From J095 sp964517605 (lineage in GTDB: Bacteria; Chloroflexota; Anaerolineae; 4572-78; J111): a stretch of DNA of 64,000 nucleotides. Of the stretch, positions 58,029 to 64,000 are shown piece after piece. The translations under genes were made by a program, and so were the position numbers. The notes beneath the pieces are model-generated. The model was given only the letters and a program-made list of their open reading frames with translations, was not told the DNA's origin and searched no databases. How positions within the stretch are numbered: the first letter of the stretch is position 1; each line of letters opens with the position of its first letter. The DNA lies in contig CAZFCE010000002.1 in assembly GCA_964517605.1 (NCBI GenBank), forward strand, positions 1 through 64,000, read 5' to 3'.

Positions 58029-58538
58029 TCAAAAGAGCTGGCCCAGAGCCGGAAAATTAACCGCCAGCGCCACCACCAGCAGCGCCAGTGTAATCACCAG
58101 CACTATCAGCCCAATCATTGCTCCGGGCGATTTGCTCAGTTTGAGCATGGGGCCTTCGGTTTCTTCAATCAGGGGGTTACGCGCCTTGAGTTGGGCGGCA
58201 AAATCATTGAGGTGATTGATAAATTGGGACAGCCGGACTTTTCCGCCGCGATGTTTAATGGTGACGGCCCGGTTATCGTACTCAATGGCTAACACATCCT
58301 CTACATTAAACCGCGTTTGCCGGAGAACATCTTCCACCACCACCTGATTATCTTCGGTTAGCCGCACGGTGTGGGGGTCGGTGAGAAAGCCGTAGCAAGC
58401 CAGTAGCCCCAACGCCCCCAGAAAAATGTTGCTAACCCACTCGTCGGTATGCAGGTAGTTGTAGCCCACCAGCATGGCCACAACCACAAGCAGCAACCAT
58501 CTCCAGCGCGGCGCAGTGTAAATTTTAACCGGTTTCAT
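58029..58538 (-). CDS. Membrane protein with PH-like domain between helices
   Basis: A 169-residue protein with two N-terminal membrane helices (about 13-30 and 35-52), a soluble middle of about 80 residues that reads as a bacterial PH-like beta-barrel (TVRLTEDNQVVVEDVLRQTRFNVEDVLAIEYDNRAVTIKHRGGKVRLS), and one or two C-terminal helices (MIGLIVLVITLALLVVALAV). Function unknown; such proteins often sit near membrane stress genes. It begins 47 bp beyond the stop of the HAD-family gene. Confidence 0.8.
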   Translation of the reverse strand: MKPVKIYTAPRWRWLLLVVVAMLVGYNYLHTDEWVSNIFLGALGLLACYGFLTDPHTVRLTEDNQVVVEDVLRQTRFNVEDVLAIEYDNRAVTIKHRGGKVRLSQFINHLNDFAAQLKARNPLIEETEGPMLKLSKSPGAMIGLIVLVITLALLVVALAVNFPALGQLF

Positions 58539-58585
58539 ACGCTTCTCCTTTTTGTTTGTGGCAGCAACCGGCCAAAAACGCGCGG

Positions 58586-59275
58586 TTACAACCGAAGCAG
58601 CGCCGGTAACTGGCCAATGTGTTCCAGTTCAACGTAGCCGTTGTTAAGCCGGTGGGGTTCGGTTATTAGTTCGTGCGCCCAGGTGAGGTGGTACGGAATG
58701 TGAACCGCTTTGCCGCCAATAGCCACCACCGGCAGCACGTCGGATGGCAGCGAGTTGCCCACCATTAAAAACCGTTGCGGCTCCAGCCCGTACCGGGCCA
58801 GTATCGCCCGGTAGGTGTCTTCGGTTTTGCCGCTGACGATCTCTACGTATTTAAAGTGCTCTCGCAGCCCCGACCGCGACAATTTTTCTTGCTGGTCGAG
58901 CAAATCGCCTTTGGTGATCACCATTAAATCATACGTTTGGGCCAAAGCCCGGATGGTTTCGGACACGTGGTCAAGCAGTTGCACTTCGGCGGTGAGCATT
59001 TCTTTGGCAATGCCGATAATCTGCCGGATGTCCGCGCCGGTGATTTGGCCCTGGGTTATTTCAACGGCGGTTTCAACCATAGACAGGGCAAAACTTTTTA
59101 CGCCGTAGCCGTAAAATCTCAAGTTTTTCATTTCGGTTTGGTACAATTGGCCGTCTACCACGTCATCAGCAACATAGGTTGACAGCAGTTTTTTGAGCGT
59201 TTCTTGCGCTTTCGCGTAGACAATTTCGTTATGCCAGAGCGTGTCGTCAGCATCAAAAGCGATAATTTCGTACAT
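58586..59275 (-). CDS. HAD-superfamily hydrolase
   Basis: ATG 59275 has GAGG 5 nt upstream and is preferred to an ATG six codons earlier without a site; the protein is 229 residues. Motif I is IIAFDADDTLWHNE (nucleophile and acid Asp pair), motif II LMVITKGD, and motif III/IV FLMVGNSLPSDVLPVVAIGG. The four-helix cap lies between motifs I and II. Members dephosphorylate small metabolites; no substrate can be assigned. It is separated from the carbamoyltransferase gene by a terminator. Confidence 0.92.
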   Translation of the reverse strand: MYEIIAFDADDTLWHNEIVYAKAQETLKKLLSTYVADDVVDGQLYQTEMKNLRFYGYGVKSFALSMVETAVEITQGQITGADIRQIIGIAKEMLTAEVQLLDHVSETIRALAQTYDLMVITKGDLLDQQEKLSRSGLREHFKYVEIVSGKTEDTYRAILARYGLEPQRFLMVGNSLPSDVLPVVAIGGKAVHIPYHLTWAHELITEPHRLNNGYVELEHIGQLPALLRL

Positions 59276-59321
59276 CTTTTCCTCGTTGGGCATTATTTGC
59301 CAAAACTAACATCACATTGAG

Positions 59322-59356
59322 AACAAAAAAGCACACGCCAGGTGTGCCTTTTTGTT
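59322..59356 (-). terminator. Bidirectional terminator after the carbamoyltransferase gene
   Basis: The arms AACAAAAAAGCACAC (59322-59336) and GTGTGCCTTTTTGTT (59342-59356) pair over 15 bp with one mismatch; the T-rich 3' end on either strand makes it an intrinsic terminator. Confidence 0.85.
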
Positions 59357-59366
59357 GAACCGGCGG

Positions 59367-61205
59367 TTAATCAACCTGCTCGGCGCTAAGATGCGATCCC
59401 CTGGCGACGTAGCCATCCGGCTTTTTCACCAAAAACGGCCCCATCACCAGTTGGTCCAGGTCCGAGGCGGCAAAGGTGTTCAGCGCCTCGGTGGGCGTGT
59501 TAACAATCGGCTCGCCGCGCAGGTTGTAGCTGGTGTTGAGCAGCACCGGCACGCCGGTGGCTTCGTCAAACTTTTTAATCAGGTTGTAGTAGCCGCTGTT
59601 CCATTCTTCGCGCACGCTCTGCAACCGGCCCGTGCCGTTGTGGCACACCGCCTGAATTTTATCCCATTTATCTTCCGGGATGTCTGAAACCATCAGCATG
59701 TAGCGCGGCGGGTACTGTTTTGCCAGGTTGGGCGAACTGAAATATTCGTGGGCGCGTTCTTCCATGACCACCGGCGCAAAGGGGCGGAACGGTTCGCGGA
59801 ACTTGATTTTGGTGTTAACAATTTCCTTGATTTCCTCGCGGCGCGGGTCGGCAATGATAGAGCGATGCCCCAGCGCGCGTGGCCCCCATTCAAACCGGCC
59901 CCGGTACCAGGCAATCACTTTGCTTTGCAGCAACGTGTCTACCGCCTGATCCAGTAGTTTGTCGTCGTTATCAAACTGCTCGTACTCAAAGCCGGATTTT
60001 TTAATGGCGGCGGCCATTTCGCTTTCGGGATAATCCGCGCCCCAGTAGGCGTGTTCCATGGTAAACTTGCGCGGCTGGCCAAAAATCACGTGGTAGGCGT
60101 ACAGCGCCGCGCCAATCGCGCCGCCCGAATCGCCGGCGGCGGGCTGAATAAACACATTTTCAAACGGGCTTTCGCGCATTACCCGGCCATTGGCCACGCT
60201 GTTCAGCGCCACCCCGCCGGCCATTACTAAATTTTTAGAGCCGTTGCTTTGTTTGTGGGCAAAATCGGCCATTTTTAAAATGATGTCTTCGGTAACGCGC
60301 TGAATGCTGGCGGCAATATCGGCGTATTTTTGGTTTTGGGCGGCGGCTCGCTCATCCCAGCGGGGGTGATCCTTGCGGGGATGGGTGGTGGTGGTGAAAA
60401 ATTCTGATTCCGGCGGGCGGCGCGGGCCAAACAGGTCAACAAATTTTTGGTTGTAGGTGTGCTCGGTGGAATAGTGGAAGCTGAAATAATCCATATTCAA
60501 AGTGATGCCGCCGCCGTCATCCACCTTGACCACTTTGTACACGTCATCCATATATTTGGGCTGGCCGTAGGGAGCCATGCCCATCACTTTGTACTCGCCG
60601 TTGTTCACCCTAAAGCCCAGGTACGCGGTAAACGCCGAGTACAGCAGCCCCAGCGAGTGCGGAAAGCGCAGTTCGCGGGTGAGGTTAATCTGGTTAGCGC
60701 CGCTGCCGTTCCAGGTGGCGGTGGCGTGGCCAATCGAGGCGGTGGTCCACTCGCCCACGCCGTCAATGGTCAGCACGGCGGCGTCTTCAAACGGGGCGCA
60801 GAACATGGCGCTGGCGGCGTGGGTAAGGTGGTGTTCCACAAACAGAATTTTGTTGGTAGGCACGCCAATTTTGGTTTGCAGGTGGCTTTTTATCCACAGT
60901 TTTTCGTCAAACCAAGTTACCATCGATTCCCGGAACACGCCCCAGGATTTGGGGAACATACTGAGCGTGGTTTGCAGAATGCGCTCAAATTTTACCAGCG
61001 GTTTTTCGTAAAATACCACGTAGTCCAGGTCATCGGCGGTGATGCCGCCCTGTTTCAGACAAAAACCAATGGAGTTGGACGGAAAGCTGCTATCGTGTTT
61101 TTTGCGGGTAAAGCGTTCTTCTTCGGTGGCGGCAACAAGTTGGCCGTCCATCAGCAGCGCGGCGGCGGCATCGTGATAGTAACAGGAAATTCCCAGAATA
61201 TTCAT
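59367..61205 (-). CDS. Carbamoyltransferase (NodU/CmcH/TobZ family, SxtI-like)
   Basis: A 612-residue enzyme with two domains. The N-terminal Kae1-like ASKHA domain (about 1-370) has metal-binding H11 (CYYHDAAAALL) and the EHHLTHAASA cluster (H125, H126, H129), with DGVGEWTT following. The C-terminal YrdC-like part (about 400-600) holds RGRFEWGPRALGHRSI. The enzyme makes carbamoyl-adenylate from carbamoyl phosphate and ATP and transfers it to a hydroxyl group, as in nodulation factors, antibiotics and saxitoxin. It is the last gene of a trio with SxtJ- and DUF5989-like genes; its ATG directly abuts the SxtJ-like stop. Confidence 0.95.
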   Translation of the reverse strand: MNILGISCYYHDAAAALLMDGQLVAATEEERFTRKKHDSSFPSNSIGFCLKQGGITADDLDYVVFYEKPLVKFERILQTTLSMFPKSWGVFRESMVTWFDEKLWIKSHLQTKIGVPTNKILFVEHHLTHAASAMFCAPFEDAAVLTIDGVGEWTTASIGHATATWNGSGANQINLTRELRFPHSLGLLYSAFTAYLGFRVNNGEYKVMGMAPYGQPKYMDDVYKVVKVDDGGGITLNMDYFSFHYSTEHTYNQKFVDLFGPRRPPESEFFTTTTHPRKDHPRWDERAAAQNQKYADIAASIQRVTEDIILKMADFAHKQSNGSKNLVMAGGVALNSVANGRVMRESPFENVFIQPAAGDSGGAIGAALYAYHVIFGQPRKFTMEHAYWGADYPESEMAAAIKKSGFEYEQFDNDDKLLDQAVDTLLQSKVIAWYRGRFEWGPRALGHRSIIADPRREEIKEIVNTKIKFREPFRPFAPVVMEERAHEYFSSPNLAKQYPPRYMLMVSDIPEDKWDKIQAVCHNGTGRLQSVREEWNSGYYNLIKKFDEATGVPVLLNTSYNLRGEPIVNTPTEALNTFAASDLDQLVMGPFLVKKPDGYVARGSHLSAEQVD

Positions 61206-61766
61206 TTAAAATTGCCTCAAAACATCTTCAAGGGTTTTATCGCCGGTCGAACGCGGTCGCCACAATTCGGCGGGCTGTTTTTTAATGTGCAGCGGGTCGG
61301 CAAAAAAGCGCACGCCCAGGCCAAACGGCACAAATACGGTAAAATAAAAAACGGTCAGCGCAATCCGGCCCAACCAGTTGCCCAAAAATTGGCCAAAAGC
61401 TTGCCAGTGATGCCAGAAATTTTTAATCAGAAAATAAGCCAGCACGATAAAAACCAGGCTAACCAGCCCCCGCGCCGATCGCGCCCAGATTAATCCGGCG
61501 GGCATGGCCGGCTGGCTGCCGCCGAGCAGCAGCGCCAAATTCCACAGCCCCCGGATTGAACCCAGCAGCGACAGAATGGCCATCATTACCGCGCCCAAAA
61601 CGGCGTTTTTGTGCTTCCAGCGGCCTTCTAGCAGGCCAAACAAAATGGCCAGCAGGCCAAACAACACCGGCAGCAATGCCAGCAGGCCGGTTGCGCCGGC
61701 GGCGGAGTAATCCCACAGGCCCAGCGCGGTGAGCAGAATACCAAAAATAATTGTGATTAATTTCAT
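61206..61766 (-). CDS. SxtJ-like membrane protein
   Basis: A 186-residue protein with about five hydrophobic helices and a basic C-terminal tail (RFFADPLHIKKQPAELWRPRS...TLEDVLRQF). That tail resembles the SxtJ proteins found beside carbamoyltransferases of the SxtI family. The biochemical role is unknown; proximity suggests it assists or anchors the transferase. It lies immediately before the carbamoyltransferase gene (no gap). Confidence 0.82.
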   Translation of the reverse strand: MKLITIIFGILLTALGLWDYSAAGATGLLALLPVLFGLLAILFGLLEGRWKHKNAVLGAVMMAILSLLGSIRGLWNLALLLGGSQPAMPAGLIWARSARGLVSLVFIVLAYFLIKNFWHHWQAFGQFLGNWLGRIALTVFYFTVFVPFGLGVRFFADPLHIKKQPAELWRPRSTGDKTLEDVLRQF

Positions 61767-61784
61767 TGCGTCTCTCTTGTGCCG

Positions 61785-61830
61785 GCGACAAGGCGGAGTC
61801 CGAAAGATGGCTTTCGGACTCCGGTGTCGC
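61785..61830. other. Long intercistronic hairpin between the DUF5989 and SxtJ-like genes
   Basis: GCGACAAGGCGGAGTCCGAA (61785 onward) pairs with the complementary 61811-61830 arm, including a perfect 13-bp core CGGAGTCCGAAAG/CTTTCGGACTCCG. T-runs follow only on the plus strand, so on the minus strand it is likely an RNA-stabilising or processing hairpin inside the operon, or a plus-strand terminator. Confidence 0.6.
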
Positions 61831-61863
61831 GTTTTTAAATTTTTTATTTGGTGGGTGGTTTGC

Positions 61864-62046
61864 CTAAAAGAGCGTGTAAATAAACGGCGCTACCCCGGAC
61901 GACGAGGCGAAAACAAGCAGCAGGCCAAACAGCAACAACACCGTTACCATTGGAATCATCCACCACAATTTGCGCTGCCACAAAAACGATAGCACTTCGC
62001 CCACCACGCCGCTGTTGGTTAGCATTCCACTAAAAAAGTTTTTCAT
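61864..62046 (-). CDS. DUF5989 / SxtK-like small membrane protein
   Basis: A 60-residue protein with a short N-terminal segment (KNFFSGMLTNSGVVGEVLSFLWQRKLWWMIPM) and one C-terminal membrane helix (VTVLLLFGLLLVFAS). The WQRKLWWMIP phrase is typical of DUF5989 proteins, known as SxtK beside SxtI and SxtJ. The ATG has a GAAGGTG ribosome-binding site. It heads the SxtK-J-I trio. Confidence 0.85.
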   Translation of the reverse strand: MKNFFSGMLTNSGVVGEVLSFLWQRKLWWMIPMVTVLLLFGLLLVFASSSGVAPFIYTLF

Positions 62047-62064
62047 AATTATTTCACCTTCTTT

Positions 62065-63192
62065 TTATTTCAATCTACCTGGATGCAGCGGCAAACGGTA
62101 ATCGGCGCGTAACGTTTCGGCCAGAGATACCGCCCGCCCGCCGCGATAAACATTGATGATTTCAGCAATAACGGCCACCGCAATTTCGGCTGGCGTTTCG
62201 GCGCCAATATCCAGCCCGACGGGCGAATAAACCCGGCTGAATTTGGCCGGATCAAGCCCCTGTTCCCGTTCCAGCAACTCGAACACGGCTTTTATCCGGC
62301 GTTTGCTGCCGATCATGCCAATATACCGGGCCGGCGAATCCAGCACTTCGAGCAGGCATTCCACATCGTGGGTGTGGCCGCGCGTAACCAGCACAATGTA
62401 GGTATCGTTATTAATGGGCCAGTGGCGCAGCGTTTCCTGGAGCGGCTGGGCCAACACCTGGCTGGCCATAGGAAAGCGCTGCCGGTTGGCAAACGCGGGC
62501 CGGTCATCAAGCACCACCACTTCAAAATCTATCAGTTTGCCCAGTTGCGCCAGCGGCAGCGCCACGTGCCCGGCTCCCACAATTAACAAGGTTGAGGGCC
62601 GGCGTTGCACATCCACAAAAACCGAAACCGCGCCGTGCGGCTGTTGGTAGGTGAGCAGCTCTGAGCGGCGATTGATGATACACTGCCGGGCGTTATCCAG
62701 CAGCGTTGCCTCCAACGCCGCAAGGCCCAACTCGCCCGCCGTTTTCTCCGGCCAAACTGTCATCCGGCGGCCCAGCGTGCCGGCAAATTGGCCATCCGCG
62801 CGGATGACCGTAACCAGCGCCACTGATTCGCCGGCGTCAATGGCGTTAACCAACGGGGCTAACTGTGCGTTGTTGTTGCGCCAGGGTTCTACAAAAATTT
62901 GCATTACCCCGCCGCAAACGCCCAGGCTTTGCATGCTTATGTCTTCGGTTAAGTCCACCTCAACAATTTGCGGCGTTCCGGTGTCAATCACCATCAGACC
63001 GGCTTTGATGACATCGGCTTCGCCGCAGCCGCCGCCCACTGTGCCCACGTGCTGGCCCAGCGGGTGGATAATCATTTTAGCGCCCACCTCACGCGGCACC
63101 GAACCGCGCACTTCAATAATGGTGGCCATGGCTACCGGCGTGGCGGCGGTGAGTTCCTGAATTGTTTGAAAAATCGCTTTTGCATTATTCAT
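62065..63192 (-). CDS. XdhC/CoxI family protein
   Basis: ATG 63192 gives 375 residues. The N-terminal XdhC_CoxI domain has ATIIEVRGSVPREVGAKMI and GTVGGGCGEAD with the conserved Cys near the molybdenum cofactor-binding region; the C-terminal Rossmann XdhC_C domain starts with TLLIVGAGHVALPLAQLGKL. XdhC sulfurates and inserts the molybdenum cofactor into xanthine dehydrogenase-type enzymes. No such enzyme gene is in the window. It lies 18 bp upstream of the DUF5989 gene, so it may open a four-gene transcript with the carbamoyltransferase trio. Confidence 0.92.
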   Translation of the reverse strand: MNNAKAIFQTIQELTAATPVAMATIIEVRGSVPREVGAKMIIHPLGQHVGTVGGGCGEADVIKAGLMVIDTGTPQIVEVDLTEDISMQSLGVCGGVMQIFVEPWRNNNAQLAPLVNAIDAGESVALVTVIRADGQFAGTLGRRMTVWPEKTAGELGLAALEATLLDNARQCIINRRSELLTYQQPHGAVSVFVDVQRRPSTLLIVGAGHVALPLAQLGKLIDFEVVVLDDRPAFANRQRFPMASQVLAQPLQETLRHWPINNDTYIVLVTRGHTHDVECLLEVLDSPARYIGMIGSKRRIKAVFELLEREQGLDPAKFSRVYSPVGLDIGAETPAEIAVAVIAEIINVYRGGRAVSLAETLRADYRLPLHPGRLK

Positions 63193-63269
63193 AAGCCTAA
63201 AATTCACCAAGCGAGAATTGTAACATATCGCGCCGAGAGGGGCAAAATAATTTGGTTTTGCCGTAAAAA

Positions 63270-63298
63270 AGAGCCTGAACGCGGGCGTTGCAGGCTCT
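63270..63298 (-). terminator. Intrinsic terminator of the 63.3 kb hypothetical gene
   Basis: AGAGCCTG (63270-63277) pairs with CAGGCTCT (63291-63298) with extra inner pairing; on the minus strand it is followed by TTTTTTA. It lies about 34 bp past the gene's stop. Confidence 0.85.
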
Positions 63299-63331
63299 AA
63301 AATAAAACATAATTAATCCACAGATGTTGGT

Positions 63332-63754
63332 TTACCAGTCGTCTTCCGCGCCGGGCGCTGGCTGGGCCGGCATATCCAGGTTGATGAGTTCGCCGTGAAT
63401 GTTCACAATCACCTTAAACCCCATCATGCCCAACATCATGCGGGCGTCATCGGGCAAGCCCTGGTCTATGGCTTTATCCATATGGCTAATGGATGAATCA
63501 ATCATTGCTTTGGTAAACAGATCATCTTTGCCCAGCATGCCCATAATTCCCTGAGACACCAACTCCTGGTTGGCCGATACTTGCTCTTGCAACCACGCCA
63601 GCACTTGCCGGTCAATATCTTCGGCGGGCACGTGGCGTTTAAAATCGCCATCCATAATTACATAGTTCGGCTCGCTGCCGATAAACGTGTTTTGCACCGG
63701 GGTGCCGTTTTCATCGTATACCAAATTAGCAAACATTGCCTGGCGATGCGCCAT
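63332..63754 (-). CDS. Hypothetical protein
   Basis: A 140-residue soluble protein. The N-terminus reads as beta strands (FANLVYDENGTPVQNTFIGSEPNYVIMDGDFKRHVPAEDIDRQVL), followed by helices (VLAWLQEQVSANQELVSQGIMGMLG, FTKAMIDSSISHMDKAI) and an acidic, Pro-rich tail (MPAQPAPGAEDDW). I recognise no family. It has a good GGAGATG site, a TATAAT -10 at 63789-63794 on its strand, and its own terminator, so it is well supported as a gene. Confidence 0.75.
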   Translation of the reverse strand: MAHRQAMFANLVYDENGTPVQNTFIGSEPNYVIMDGDFKRHVPAEDIDRQVLAWLQEQVSANQELVSQGIMGMLGKDDLFTKAMIDSSISHMDKAIDQGLPDDARMMLGMMGFKVIVNIHGELINLDMPAQPAPGAEDDW

Positions 63755-63939
63755 GGTTCATCTCCTGAGCGGGGTCAATTGTAACGGTATTATACCACGC
63801 AACGCAGTCTGTCAGAATTGCCGGATAGTCTTGTTTGCCGCCGAAAGTTGTGGTACTGTTGAATTATTACCGCACCCGCATCTAGTTTCTATCAAATTGA
63901 GACTATTTAGCAAGGGTGCCGGAAAGGAGACCTTACCCC

Positions 63940-64000
63940 GTGGACGGCGAAACCTCGCTGTTGGAGCGCATTACCCGCCACGACCAAAACGCGCTGGCCG
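63940..64000 (+). CDS. RNA polymerase sigma factor, ECF type (partial, start only)
   Basis: GTG 63940 has AAGGAG 11 nt upstream. Only the first 20 codons are in the window: the translation DGETSLLERITRHDQNALA matches the start of region 2 of ECF sigma factors (LLERI-xxx-D-x-ALA, typically followed by L-x-x-LY). The gene continues past 64000. It is transcribed away from the hypothetical gene at 63.3 kb across a 185-bp divergent gap. Assignment rests on this short stretch. Confidence 0.7.
   Translation, partial: MDGETSLLERITRHDQNALA

Noticed and set aside
60447..61493. 348-codon frame opposite the carbamoyltransferase gene
   Set aside because: The sense protein has clear family motifs; the antisense product has no recognisable domain.
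61785..61830. Simple intrinsic terminator inside the SxtK-J-I operon
   Set aside because: The T-run lies on the plus strand only, so in the direction of these genes it is not a standard terminator; kept as a hairpin.

Overview
The window looks like bacterial chromosome from a free-living member of the Chloroflexota (Anaerolineae or a related class). This rests on its moderately high G+C, on the gene types present (propeller-type hybrid histidine kinases, a tricorn-like protease, an adenosylcobalamin-dependent ribonucleotide reductase with NrdR, 3-keto-acid cleavage and carbamoyltransferase families, GTPase/GAP1 conflict genes) and on protein style. No rRNA or marker phylogeny is available, so the taxon is an inference. 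Genes are closely packed on both strands, with clear Shine-Dalgarno sites, several TTG/GTG starts and many intrinsic terminators.

Layout. 0-5.4 kb: a tyrosine recombinase, tRNA-Leu(UAG) with its own promoter, a small unknown gene, a large multi-pass membrane protein, an NTF2-like protein and a cysteine hydrolase. 5.4-11.5 kb: two adjacent hybrid sensor kinases behind one strong promoter with a long leader. 11.5-18 kb (minus strand): PHP hydrolase, class III aminotransferase, LysM-amidase with a coiled-coil zinc-ribbon protein, a hairpin-rich repeat, and a TetR regulator with an esterase. 18.1-24.8 kb (plus): one tight operon with the composition of a GTPase-centred biological conflict (immune-like) system: a 15-residue leader peptide coupled by TAATG to a zinc-ribbon GTPase, a membrane protein carrying a cytosolic zinc ribbon, a membrane-anchored pentapeptide-repeat protein, a degenerate formylglycine-generating-enzyme (FGE) fold protein and a GAP1 protein. 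This is the most interesting locus.

24.8-34.7 kb (minus): metF, an orphan MbtH-like gene behind three 21-bp-phased palindromes, gyrB, a tricorn-like protease, an acyl-CoA ligase and a Gfo/Idh/MocA oxidoreductase. 34.8-42 kb (minus): sulfurtransferase, family 3 solute-binding protein, GH39-like glycosidase, phospholipase-D lipoprotein, two unknown proteins and a second pentapeptide-repeat protein. 42-49.2 kb (plus): a 137-bp palindrome, prfB with a programmed +1 frameshift, a consensus promoter followed by a hairpin, a recombinase-like gene with a degraded active site, rpoC (without rpoB beside it) and rpsU. 49.2-51 kb (minus): RluA-type pseudouridine synthase and lspA. 51.2-54.4 kb (plus): acetyltransferase, glycosyltransferase, BKACE enzyme, then an AT-rich GIY-YIG-like gene that looks acquired. 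54.4-63.8 kb (minus): nrdJ-nrdR under an NrdR-box promoter, small membrane and HAD genes, a carbamoyltransferase/SxtJ/DUF5989 trio, an XdhC family protein and an unknown gene. The window ends in the first 20 codons of an ECF sigma factor.

Housekeeping (translation termination, transcription, topoisomerase, dNTP synthesis, lipoprotein processing) is interleaved with envelope, signalling and defence-like genes. Regulatory logic visible in the DNA includes release-factor autoregulation by frameshifting, NrdR repression, a possible attenuator ahead of the recombinase-rpoC unit, a TetR operator and a phased operator array ahead of mbtH.
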